Positions 19,539 through 27,511 of a DNA stretch of 51,677 nucleotides are shown here, in pieces. How positions within the stretch are numbered: position 1 is the stretch's first letter; every line of letters starts with the position of its first letter. A program made the translations under genes and the position numbers. The notes below the pieces were generated by a model. That model saw only the letters and a program-made list of their open reading frames with translations. It ran no database searches and was not told the origin of the DNA. This stretch comes from Terrisporobacter mayombei (GTDB taxonomy: Bacteria; Bacillota; Clostridia; Peptostreptococcales; Peptostreptococcaceae), in assembly GCF_014333445.1 (NCBI RefSeq), contig NZ_JACRYU010000015.1, positions 1-51,677 on the forward strand, written 5' to 3'.

Positions 19539-20228
19539 TTAATCTTCCTCTACAATATGAAATGTGCCATCATATAACTTCATATCTAAAGCTATACTCA
19601 TTTCATCATATCTTATCATCATTCTTTTAAATAACATATTAACTAGCAATCCAAAGGATTGATATGCATTTTTTAAATTTATATATCCAAATTTTAATTC
19701 TTGAGATTTTTTAATGTCAGCTACTTCCTCTAAGAAGATAAATATAAATCTATACATGAGTATTGATATTTCAAGAAAAGTATCTGGCAAATGCATCTTC
19801 TTTAATATAAAGATAATCTGATTAAAAGGTGTAGTCAACATAACAAAATATATACATGTCAAACAAGATAAAGCTCTAAATAACAAATGTAGGGCAATAT
19901 TTATAGATTCATTAGATATTCCTATGTATAGACTACCTATTTTCATACTATATAGTAGCAATTCTTTACTTTGAGTAAAACTAAAAAGTATCATGAATAT
20001 ACTTATTATCAAAAATATTAGTGGTATTTTTATAAAACGTATATAATCCTTCAACTGAATTTTAGCTACTCCAACAATTACTATACTCATAATAAATATA
20101 ATTGCCACAGATATGATATTATAAGGATTTATCAAAGATAAAATAAGTAATAACATACCTATACTGAATTTTACATTTGGGTTAGCCTTAGATAATTTAT
20201 TGTTATAAGCATAATCATCTATTATCAT
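19539..20228 (-). CDS. cbiQ: Cobalt ECF transporter transmembrane coupling protein
   Basis: A 229-residue EcfT-family membrane protein with about five helices that couples CbiO to CbiM. Conserved cytoplasmic motifs appear near the C-terminus (SQELKFGY and MLFKRMMIRYDEMSIALD). It overlaps cbiN by 14 bases. Confidence 0.93.
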   Translation of the reverse strand: MIIDDYAYNNKLSKANPNVKFSIGMLLLILSLINPYNIISVAIIFIMSIVIVGVAKIQLKDYIRFIKIPLIFLIISIFMILFSFTQSKELLLYSMKIGSLYIGISNESINIALHLLFRALSCLTCIYFVMLTTPFNQIIFILKKMHLPDTFLEISILMYRFIFIFLEEVADIKKSQELKFGYINLKNAYQSFGLLVNMLFKRMMIRYDEMSIALDMKLYDGTFHIVEED

Positions 20229-20553
20229 TTTTTACTTCTTCCATATAATCTCTTACTTTTTTCTTCGTTCTAGTAGTCCCAATATAATATCCTACTATTC
20301 CAGCTCCTAAAGCTGCTTGACTTGCAAATAATAAACTTTCTATTTCTCCACTAGCAGGCTCATAGAAACTACTAAACCAAGCTTCATAACCTGGATTAAT
20401 TTCTGTTATTAATGCTTCAGCTTCACCATCAGCTCCTCCAAACTCTGCATCTGTGTGAATTACTTGTGGAATTATAATTATAGCTAGAACTAATGCAAGT
20501 AATATTACTGTTAGCTTCATGCTATTAGATTTTTTAGGCACTGATTTCATCAT
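20215..20553 (-). CDS. cbiN: Cobalt transporter auxiliary subunit CbiN
   Basis: A small 112-residue membrane protein with a helix at about 10-30 and another at about 70-92 flanking an acidic extracytoplasmic loop (FGGADGEAEALITEINPGYE). This layout and the wPxyEpwf-like block (NPGYEAWFSSFYEPASGEIE) match CbiN. Its start overlaps the cbiM stop as TAATG. CbiN stimulates metal loading of CbiM. Confidence 0.92.
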   Translation of the reverse strand: MMKSVPKKSNSMKLTVILLALVLAIIIIPQVIHTDAEFGGADGEAEALITEINPGYEAWFSSFYEPASGEIESLLFASQAALGAGIVGYYIGTTRTKKKVRDYMEEVKNDNR

Positions 20554-21269
20554 TATGCTAGCACCTCTCTTTCCTCATTTTCAGTTATAAAGTTGTAAAC
20601 TATAACTGTTAATAAACCTTCAGCTATTGCTATAGGTACTTGAGTCACAAAGAATATTCCTAAGAATTTACCTACTGACGCTATTACTCCTCCTGATGGA
20701 TCTGGGAAAGCTAATCCTAATTGTATAGATGTTATTGTATATGTTAATAAATCACCTAAAGCTGCTGCTAAAAATACAGCCCATTTTTTATCTATTTTGT
20801 CTTTACATAATTTCCATATTCCGAAAGAAACTAAAGGTCCTATTACTGCCATTGAAAATGCATTTGCACCTAAAGTTGTTATTCCTCCATGAGCTAATAA
20901 CAATGCTTGGAATAATAAAACTATAGTTCCTAAAACTACTGTTACACTTGGTCCAAATAATATAGCTGCAAGACCTACACCAGTTGGATGCGAACAACTA
21001 CCTGTGACAGATGGTATTTTAAGTGCTGATAATACAAATACAAAAGCTCCACATAGTGCTAATAAAAGCTTCTTTTTAGGATGTTCCTTAACTATTTTTG
21101 TAATCTTTTTCAACCCAACTACAAAGAATGGTATAAATATTACCCACCAAGTAATTGCCCAGTTAACTGGCAAAAATCCTTCCATAATGTGCATTGCATT
21201 TGAGACAACAGGTGTGATCATTAACATAAATGCAGATATCAATGACCATTTAAAATTGCTTTTTTTCAT
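20553..21269 (-). CDS. cbiM: Cobalt ECF transporter substrate-binding subunit CbiM
   Basis: A 238-residue S-component for Co2+. A cleavable signal of about 25 residues precedes [17 protein letters not shown]; after cleavage the new N-terminal Met-His supplies metal ligands, as known for CbiM/NikM. The [18 protein letters not shown] block near residue 90 and [20 protein letters not shown] near 127 are family hallmarks. ATG 21269 follows AAGGGAGATGTACTTAGT. Confidence 0.96.
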   Translation of the reverse strand: MKKSNFKWSLISAFMLMITPVVSNAMHIMEGFLPVNWAITWWVIFIPFFVVGLKKITKIVKEHPKKKLLLALCGAFVFVLSALKIPSVTGSCSHPTGVGLAAILFGPSVTVVLGTIVLLFQALLLAHGGITTLGANAFSMAVIGPLVSFGIWKLCKDKIDKKWAVFLAAALGDLLTYTITSIQLGLAFPDPSGGVIASVGKFLGIFFVTQVPIAIAEGLLTVIVYNFITENEEREVLA

Positions 21270-21390
21270 ACTAAGTACATCTCCCTTTTTTAATTTAATT
21301 GTAGGGTGTATATCTTATTATTATTTCTTTTAATATAATAACTGTCTATCTTACCTATTATGTACTATTAATATAGCCAATGTTGATAAT

Positions 21391-21416
21391 AAAAAATCCC
21401 AACCATGAGGTTAGGT
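21391..21416 (-). terminator. Riboswitch-controlled terminator before cbiM
   Basis: On the minus strand CCTAACC pairs with GGTTGGG across a TCAT loop and is followed by ATTTTTT. It lies between the second cobalamin aptamer and cbiM and is the likely expression platform. Confidence 0.8.
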
Positions 21417-21493
21417 AAATATATCTAAATTTCCAACATTAAGTGTTTTCTAATAAGATATTTCCTTCACCCCGAAGAAATTACTTTCCATAC

Positions 21494-21722
21494 TTTAGGC
21501 AGGTCTCCTGACTTAGCTTCATCCTACTTCTCACCTTCCCATAAAATTCGCTTCAAAATATCGCCAACGATATACTTTCGTTATCACTTCAAATATCTAC
21601 GTTGCTCAAAATTTGCTTTGCTCATCAAACAGTGGTTTATTGAGTTTCGTCCACATTACAGTAACGGGGGCTGTAGAGGAATCCCACCTCTTTCCCTATT
21701 AATCTATGATTAGAACCTAAAA
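21494..21722 (-). ncRNA. Cobalamin riboswitch of cbiMNQO, with enlarged peripheral stem
   Basis: The minus strand carries TTTTAGGTTC, ACAGCCCCCGTTACTG, AACCACTG, GGGAAGG and GTCAGGAGACCTGCCTAAA, the conserved cobalamin aptamer blocks in order. Between CACTG and GGGAAGG it has 89 bases, against 13 in the cob operon riboswitch. The extra sequence is a copy of the dispersed repeat also present at 4502-4570 and 49904-49946. The conserved core is undisturbed, so the aptamer is probably functional. Confidence 0.94.
21549..21609 (-). repeat. Dispersed GC-rich repeat, copy 2 (inside riboswitch)
   Basis: On the minus strand it starts TTGAGCAACG, has the core ATCGTTGGCGATAT, and ends TTTTGAAGCGAATTTT. 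It differs from the other copies by an insert of about 27 bases between head and core (TAGATATTTGAAGTGATAACGAAAG... region). The core can fold as ATATCG-TTGG-CGATAT. It lies wholly in the variable stem of the cobalamin riboswitch. Confidence 0.7.
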
Positions 21723-21754
21723 TATTATTAATATTAAATTTTATTGCCGACATA

Positions 21755-21784
21755 ATTATATCATATTCTTCTAGCTCCCTTTAA
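21755..21784 (-). promoter_or_regulatory. Probable promoter of the cbiM riboswitch transcript
   Basis: On the minus strand TTAAAG, an 18-base spacer and TATAAT (21760-21755) lie about 33 bases before the aptamer. The -10 is perfect and the -35 is weak. Confidence 0.5.
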
Positions 21785-21822
21785 TTCCAATTCGTTATCT
21801 TAAGTTTTAAGTTTATAATATT

Positions 21823-21858
21823 AAAAAAATTGCTAGATTTATCAATTAAGCCTAGCAA
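21823..21858 (-). terminator. Terminator after the HD-domain pseudogene
   Basis: TTGCTAG and CTAGCAA form a stem, with seven Ts following on the minus strand. Confidence 0.75.
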
Positions 21859-21878
21859 CTTTAACTTATATTATTTAT

Positions 21879-22450
21879 TTATCTTAATTTTTTTGAATAC
21901 ATTCTAGTTTTCGTATCTTCATCGATTATATTTCTCATATATTTTAAAGTATCATCATATTCAAAATACTTTTTCCCATACTGTAAATTGAATTCATAAT
22001 CAAAATCTTCAGGATTATTACCTTGATTATGCTGAACTATAGTTTCTAATTTATCAATTGCCTTAACAAGCTTAGCTTCTTTTGTAGAACAACTATTATA
22101 TTCACACCACAAATCATATATATTTTTACTTATGCTTTCTGGTAGTGTTGTTAACATTCTCTTTATTGCTCTTTCTTCAATATATAATTTTATATTATCG
22201 TCAGTTTGCAATACAGCTGATATATCTCCATCATAAAGTTCTCCCAAGTCGTGTACCAAATTCATCTTTATGGCTTTATTAATATCAATATCATCAAACT
22301 CTTATTCTAAGAGCATTAACAACATTGCCAGTCTCCAAGAATGTTCTGCTGTACTTTCTCTACGACCAGTCTTTGTCCAAGCTGTTCTAGTTACAGATTT
22401 TAAGCCTTCTATTTCTTTAATAAATTCTATTACCCCATCAATTTTTTCAT
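21879..22450 (-). pseudogene. HD-domain nucleotidase-like (YfbR/HDDC2 type), frameshift plus nonsense
   Basis: Read in one frame, the minus strand encodes EKIDGVIEFIKEIEGLKSVT, then RTAWTKTGRRESTAEHSWRL, AMLLMLLE, an in-frame TAA at 22304-22302, then EFDDIDINKAIKMNLVHDLGE and the remainder to 21879. This is the HD-hydrolase family active on 5'-deoxynucleotides: the first metal histidine is in AEHSWRL and the HD pair in LVHDLGE. The natural start, ATG 22450 behind AGGAGAATAGCTT, is out of frame; one more A in the six-A run at 22447-22442 restores it. The shorter open frame from ATG 22265 (128 residues) lacks the first metal histidine, so an active product is unlikely. Confidence 0.85.
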
Positions 22451-22549
22451 AAGCTATTCTCCTATGAAAGTCTATAATTATAATTTATCATAATACTACT
22501 TATAATACACATGACTTATGTCACTAATAATAAATTGTTATTATAAACC

Positions 22550-24067
22550 TTATCTGGATCTAGAACCAGGATAGAAAAATAAAGAAATAATATTTGATAT
22601 TGGCATTGCAAAAAATACACTTAAACTAGGCTCAATATCCATAATACTAGACTTACTAACTAATAGAGGTAAAATTATAGATAATGGTATAAATAAAAAT
22701 ACCTGCCTTATAAACTCTAGCTTACTAGCTCTTTCTTCTTGACCTGATACTTGCATAAACGCAACCATAGTATATATAATTCCCATAAAAGGAAACCCTA
22801 TAAGAAGAATTTTCATTATAGATATGGAGGTATCTATAATACTTCTATCTAATGTGAATATTTGGACTATTCCTTTAGAGTATATAAATACCAGTGTTAT
22901 TGTGATTAAAGAATATAATAAACTATATTTTAAAGTTTTTGATTTTATTATATTTTTCTTTTCCTCATTATGACTACCTTGATAATATGCTATAACTGAT
23001 TGAACGCCTTCTGTAAGTCCTATTAAAGGAAGTAACATCATCATATATAAAGAGTTACAAACAGCCCATGCCCCTATATATGATACATCTCCATAATTCA
23101 TTAAAACCTTATTAACTGTAAACCCATTTAAACTATTTAAGGCTTGCATTAAGAATTGAACAAATCCTATCTTGATTAATAATAGTAATATTGATTTGAT
23201 TTCTTTGCTACATAAGTTTGTTTTTTTCATCCATAAACCTTTTTTTACTAAAAACAAAATAGCAAATAATACATATGATATTTCACTAATCAGTGTGGCT
23301 AAACCTATTCCTATAATACCCATTTCAAATACAAATGTAAATAAAATATTAAATATTATATTTATAATTGTTGAAGATGTAACAATTATAATTTCTATTT
23401 TAGGATGTCCAAATGATCTTATATTATTTACTAACGTATATCCAACTGAACTGAACACATTAAATACCACTGCAATATTTAAAAATTGTTTTGCTAAAAC
23501 TTTTACTTGACCAGCTGCTCCAATTATATCTAGTAACTTGTCTTGACCAATGAATATAGCCACCGATATTAAAGTACTAAATATTAAGCTTGAATATAAA
23601 CCTACCTTAAAAGTACTACTAACTTTTTCTTCATTACCTTCTCCTAGCCTTTTAGCTAATATTATTCCTGTAGATACCCCAAATATTAGTTGAGCTGCTA
23701 CAAATAGTGATAATATAGGTCCCAAAATTCCCATTGCTGATAATGCATAGCTACTCATATCTCTTAAATGCCCAGCAAAAGCTGTATCTATCATAGATGC
23801 TACAGATTCTAAGACTAGTGAAATAATAGCTGGTATAGAGAAATATAATATTAATTGATTAATAGACTTATTCTCAAAAATATTACTTCTATTTTCTCTT
23901 TTGATTTCGCCACACTGGGTGGTGGCCGACGTCCGCGACTCATCGTCATCTTTTGTACTTGTTATACGTTCCTCTCTTTTTTGAATAAACTCACCATGTA
24001 GTTTATTAGTTTTTAGATTTACCTTTTCTTTTTTATTATTTTTAGTATTCCTTAATTGTAAATCCAT
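22550..24067 (-). CDS. MATE family multidrug/Na+ antiporter
   Basis: A membrane exporter of about 505 residues with twelve predicted helices, starting properly at INQLILYFSIPAIISLVLES. The MATE block SVASMIDTAFAGHLRD follows near residue 90 and GLTEGVQSVIAYYQGSHNEEK near 345. It has an unusual polar N-terminal extension of about 75 residues rich in K, E and N, containing a GC-rich stretch (23919-23950). ATG 24067 is chosen for its AAGGAGATGATAAAT site. It lies 67 bases after a MerR-type regulator and probably forms an operon with it; an exported drug or metabolite would be the inducer. Confidence 0.9.
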   Translation of the reverse strand: MDLQLRNTKNNKKEKVNLKTNKLHGEFIQKREERITSTKDDDESRTSATTQCGEIKRENRSNIFENKSINQLILYFSIPAIISLVLESVASMIDTAFAGHLRDMSSYALSAMGILGPILSLFVAAQLIFGVSTGIILAKRLGEGNEEKVSSTFKVGLYSSLIFSTLISVAIFIGQDKLLDIIGAAGQVKVLAKQFLNIAVVFNVFSSVGYTLVNNIRSFGHPKIEIIIVTSSTIINIIFNILFTFVFEMGIIGIGLATLISEISYVLFAILFLVKKGLWMKKTNLCSKEIKSILLLLIKIGFVQFLMQALNSLNGFTVNKVLMNYGDVSYIGAWAVCNSLYMMMLLPLIGLTEGVQSVIAYYQGSHNEEKKNIIKSKTLKYSLLYSLITITLVFIYSKGIVQIFTLDRSIIDTSISIMKILLIGFPFMGIIYTMVAFMQVSGQEERASKLEFIRQVFLFIPLSIILPLLVSKSSIMDIEPSLSVFFAMPISNIISLFFYPGSRSR

Positions 24068-24134
24068 ATTTATCATCTCCTTAATTAAATGATAAACTAA
24101 TGTCTTACACATAGGTCAACAATAAAATTTAAAA

Positions 24135-24953
24135 TTATTTAACAGGTATATATAGCCCAAAATAATCTATGGGTGATTCATCTTTATATACTGTGATTAA
24201 CATTTGACCAAGTATAGGGCCTGATACCTGGATATTATTTTGTTTTACAATATTTCTAACATATTTTATCCAGTCATCGTAATCATTGTCAGCAAGAGAT
24301 ATCACAGTGTACATATATTTTTCCTCTGAGATAAATTCAATACTTTTACTTTCAATGTTATTTTTTATTTTCTCAATATTTTCAGTTATAGTAATCCCCC
24401 ACTTAATTTTATCTTCAGCTTCATCATCAAAAAGTACTCCATCATCAATTAAAAAAGAAAAATTTATATAATCAAATATATATTGGTCTATATTTTGAAT
24501 TTTTTCTACTAGCTCAATAAAATCATTAAAATTATTCTCTTTTGTAATCTCTAAAAAAAAGTAACTTTCTTTTTCATCTTTTATAAGTTCTACCTTATTC
24601 GAATCATAGATACATTCTTCCAATGATACTTTCATTGACTCTAGTCTTTTTTGAATTTTTTTTATTTTATCCATTTCTTTCTTAATATAAATTTCTTTTT
24701 CTTTGACTAGATTTAAAATTTGTTCTGGTGAACAATCCTTAATTACTCTATCTATATCATTTAAAGATAAATTTAAACTTTTATAAAAAATTATATCTGT
24801 TAAACAATTTAAATCTTCAATTTTATAATACCTATATCCATTATTTTTATCTTTTTTAGGACTTAGTAGGCCTATCTTATCGTAATGTACTAATGTATCT
24901 CTAGTAACATTAAATAATTTACATACTTCTCCTATTAAATATTTATCTTTCAC
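24135..24953 (-). CDS. MerR family transcriptional regulator
   Basis: A 272-residue regulator. The N-terminal winged helix reads LIGEVCKLFNVTRDTLVHYD, then KIGLLSPKKDKNNGYRYYKI, typical of MerR. A coiled-coil dimer helix rich in K and E spans about 85-125. The C-terminal 150 residues look like a GyrI-like ligand-binding domain, as in BltR/BmrR-type drug sensors. The start is GTG 24953 behind GGGATGGGATATAT. Its position before a MATE gene suggests that it senses the exported compound; this is inference. Confidence 0.9.
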   Translation of the reverse strand: MKDKYLIGEVCKLFNVTRDTLVHYDKIGLLSPKKDKNNGYRYYKIEDLNCLTDIIFYKSLNLSLNDIDRVIKDCSPEQILNLVKEKEIYIKKEMDKIKKIQKRLESMKVSLEECIYDSNKVELIKDEKESYFFLEITKENNFNDFIELVEKIQNIDQYIFDYINFSFLIDDGVLFDDEAEDKIKWGITITENIEKIKNNIESKSIEFISEEKYMYTVISLADNDYDDWIKYVRNIVKQNNIQVSGPILGQMLITVYKDESPIDYFGLYIPVK

Positions 24954-25078
24954 ATATATCCCATCCCTTTACTTTATTTATGATAAAACTATTGCTATTA
25001 CCTATTATGATACGTAAACAAAATTTATAATTCAATTATTAATATAAATTTATACTAGTATATATTACTCTTTATATC

Positions 25079-25123
25079 AAAAAAATAAACTACCTGACTA
25101 TTAAATCAAGTAGTTTATTTTTT
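25079..25123. terminator. Terminator after cstA
   Basis: AAAAATAAACTAC and GTAGTTTATTTTT form a hairpin with U-runs on both sides. It lies about 95 bases after the cstA stop and upstream of the MerR gene, so it can also work in either direction. Nothing else is seen in 24954-25215 apart from the unmapped merR promoter. Confidence 0.75.
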
Positions 25124-25215
25124 ATTTTACATATCATATTTAATTTACTTTAATACTTAATCGATTTTAAGAATTTAAACTATAAATGATCTTTTATTTA
25201 CATATTAATTTTATA

Positions 25216-26634
25216 TTAAACAATATGTTGTTTGCTATTTGATTTTTTAACCTTACTAACTTTGGCAAAGAATAAAACTGTAAATAGTATTCCTATTACT
25301 CCTCCAATTCCATTACCAATTTGTGCAGGTAATTTAAATCCTTCTGGCGCTTGCATTATATAACTAAATGTTACTACTGTCATAAATATTGCCGGTATTG
25401 CTGTTATTAAATAATTTTTATTATTCTTTAATAGGAACATTGATCCTGTCCATAGCATTATCATTGCTAGTGTTTGATTTGACCAAGCAAAGTATCTCCA
25501 AATTATATTGAAATCTATAAATGTAAGTGCTATGCCTACAGCAAATAAAGGTATTGCTATTAAAAATCTATTTTTTATTGGTTCTTGTTTTACATTAAAT
25601 GAATCCGCTATAGTAAGTCTTGCACTTCTAAATGCTGTATCTCCACTTGTTATTGGACATGCTACAACTCCTAATATTGCAAGTGCTGCTCCAACTGGTC
25701 CAAGTAATGTTACTGACATTTCATTAACACCAATCGATGGAGTACCTCCATATATAGCTGCTAGTTGAGGTTCTCCTTTGAAAAATGCCATAGCTGCTGC
25801 TGCCCAAATTAATGCTATTATACCTTCTGCAACCATTGAACCATAGAATACTGGTCTTATCTCTCTTTCATGCTCAACACATCTTGCCATAAGTGGTGAT
25901 TGTGTAGCATGGAATCCTGATATTGCACCACATGCTATTGTTATAAATAAATATGGGAATATTGGTTTTCCATCTGGGTGTAAATTAGTTAAAGTTAATT
26001 CTGGTATAGTGTATCCTTTAACAAATAACCCACCAGCTATACCAACAGCCATTATTATAAGAACCGCCCCAAATACTGGATAAATCTTACCTATAACTTT
26101 GTCTATTGGAAGTATTGTTGCCATTATATAGTAAGCAAATATAACTACTACCCAAATTTGAGTATTTACATTAGTTAAAGTATTTAATAATCCTGCTGGA
26201 CCTGTTACAAATACTACCCCAACAAGTACTAATAATATTACAGAGAATACTACCATAACTTTTCTTGCACCTTCACCTAAATATATACCAACTAACTCTG
26301 ATGCTGATACACCTTTATTTTTAAGTGATAAGTGTCCTGATAGAAAGTCATGAACACCACCTGCAAATATTGTTCCAAGTACTATCCATAAAAATGCTGC
26401 TGGTCCAAATAATGCACCTTGTATTGCACCAAATATTGGCCCTAATCCTGCTATGTTTAAAAACTGAATTAAAAATATCTTTTTCCAGTTCATAGGAACA
26501 TAGTCAACTCCGTCTTGTAATTCTAATGCTGGAGTTTTTAATGAATCATCAATACCAAATACTCTTTCAACGAATCTGCCATATAAAAAGTATCCTACAA
26601 TTAAAATAATTATTGCACTAAAAAAAGTAATCAT
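25216..26634 (-). CDS. cstA: CstA/BtsT-family transporter (predicted pyruvate or peptide uptake)
   Basis: A 472-residue polytopic membrane protein of the carbon starvation CstA family, the short form compared with about 700 residues in E. coli CstA. Typical segments are NIAGLGPIFGAIQGALFGP near residue 60, DFLSGHLSLKNKGVSASELV near 91, AISGFHATQSPLMARC near 235 and ITSGDTAFRSARLTIADSF near 325. E. coli BtsT of this family is a pyruvate/H+ symporter controlled by the LytS/LytTR-type BtsS/BtsR pair; here such a pair lies directly upstream. ATG 26634 follows AAAGGAGTAGGACTT. Confidence 0.93.
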   Translation of the reverse strand: MITFFSAIIILIVGYFLYGRFVERVFGIDDSLKTPALELQDGVDYVPMNWKKIFLIQFLNIAGLGPIFGAIQGALFGPAAFLWIVLGTIFAGGVHDFLSGHLSLKNKGVSASELVGIYLGEGARKVMVVFSVILLVLVGVVFVTGPAGLLNTLTNVNTQIWVVVIFAYYIMATILPIDKVIGKIYPVFGAVLIIMAVGIAGGLFVKGYTIPELTLTNLHPDGKPIFPYLFITIACGAISGFHATQSPLMARCVEHEREIRPVFYGSMVAEGIIALIWAAAAMAFFKGEPQLAAIYGGTPSIGVNEMSVTLLGPVGAALAILGVVACPITSGDTAFRSARLTIADSFNVKQEPIKNRFLIAIPLFAVGIALTFIDFNIIWRYFAWSNQTLAMIMLWTGSMFLLKNNKNYLITAIPAIFMTVVTFSYIMQAPEGFKLPAQIGNGIGGVIGILFTVLFFAKVSKVKKSNSKQHIV

Positions 26635-26711
26635 AAGTCCTACTCCTTTATAAAATATTTTGTAGAAGTCTATAAATATATGCCCTTTATTTACCCCTAC
26701 AATAAAATAAT

Positions 26712-26740
26712 ATTATATAACTCCAGGAAAATATTTTCAA
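26712..26740 (-). promoter_or_regulatory. cstA promoter
   Basis: On the minus strand TTGAAA (26740-26735), a 17-base spacer and TATAAT (26717-26712) form a near-consensus promoter about 78 bases before the cstA start. Confidence 0.7.
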
Positions 26741-26743
26741 AAT

Positions 26744-26777
26744 CATAGAATGACATTATCTGTACATGAGTTGCATT
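26744..26777 (-). promoter_or_regulatory. Candidate tandem LytTR binding repeats
   Basis: Two imperfect direct repeats on the minus strand, AATGCAACTCATG (26777-26765) and AATGTCATTCTATG (26757-26744), start 20 bases apart. The proximal one ends 3 bases before the cstA -35. LytTR regulators typically bind paired direct repeats about two turns apart just upstream of the -35, and the LytTR gene ends here. The assignment is inference. Confidence 0.45.
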
Positions 26778-27508
26778 TATATGTTCATCAGTTGCCTAAA
26801 TAATTTTATTTTACTTCTACTTACAGTAATTTCATACTTGCCTTTATTTAATTTAAGGATATAAGTATTATTAAACCAAGGTATTATTTCCTCTATTTTT
26901 TCTAAATTCACTAAATAAGATCTGTGACTTCTAAAAAAGTTATCTTTGTTTATCATTTTTTCGACCTCTGATATGGATTCTCTTATTCTGTATACATCAT
27001 CTTTAGAATAAATATAAGTATATCTCTCTCTTGCTTCACAATAATAAATTTCACTCACATCAACCATATGTATTTTCTCATCTTTCCATAAGCTTAACTT
27101 ATTTGTGATTTTAGATTTTTCAATAGCATCACCTTTAACTGATTCTTTATCTAAATCATTTTCTAACTTATTTAACATAGAGATAATTCTTTCATCTGAA
27201 TAAGGTTTTAATATATAATCAAATATTTTTAGATTAAATGCCTCAATAGCATAATCTGCATAAGCTGTTATAAATACTATTTTAGGCCTTTTTTTAAATT
27301 TATTTATGGTCTTAGCTAAAAGCATACCATCTAATCGAGGAATATTTATATCTAAAAATATTGCATCTAAATTATTTTCTTGAATAAATCCAAGTACATC
27401 TAATCCATTATCAAATTCACCTAGGATTTCCATAGAAGTATTTTTTTCTATAAAATATCTTAATTCTTGTCTTGCTGGAAATTCATCATCAACTATTATA
27501 ACTTTCAT
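26777..27508 (-). CDS. LytTR family response regulator
   Basis: A 243-residue regulator with an N-terminal receiver domain (acidic pocket D7-D8, phosphoacceptor D53 in AIFLDINIPRLDG, K near 106 in ILKPYSDE) and a C-terminal LytTR DNA-binding domain from about 140 (EIYYCEARERYTYIYSKDD, FFRSHRSYLVNLEKIEEI). ATG 27508 lies behind GGGGAGGTAATAT, four bases from the kinase gene. By analogy with BtsR and YpdB it should activate cstA. Confidence 0.95.
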   Translation of the reverse strand: MKVIIVDDEFPARQELRYFIEKNTSMEILGEFDNGLDVLGFIQENNLDAIFLDINIPRLDGMLLAKTINKFKKRPKIVFITAYADYAIEAFNLKIFDYILKPYSDERIISMLNKLENDLDKESVKGDAIEKSKITNKLSLWKDEKIHMVDVSEIYYCEARERYTYIYSKDDVYRIRESISEVEKMINKDNFFRSHRSYLVNLEKIEEIIPWFNNTYILKLNKGKYEITVSRSKIKLFRQLMNI

Positions 27509-27511
27509 ATA

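Noticed and set aside
21879..22265. A separate 128-residue HD-domain gene
   Set aside because: Its frame continues upstream through one TAA into clear family sequence with a ribosome site, so it is the tail of a broken gene.
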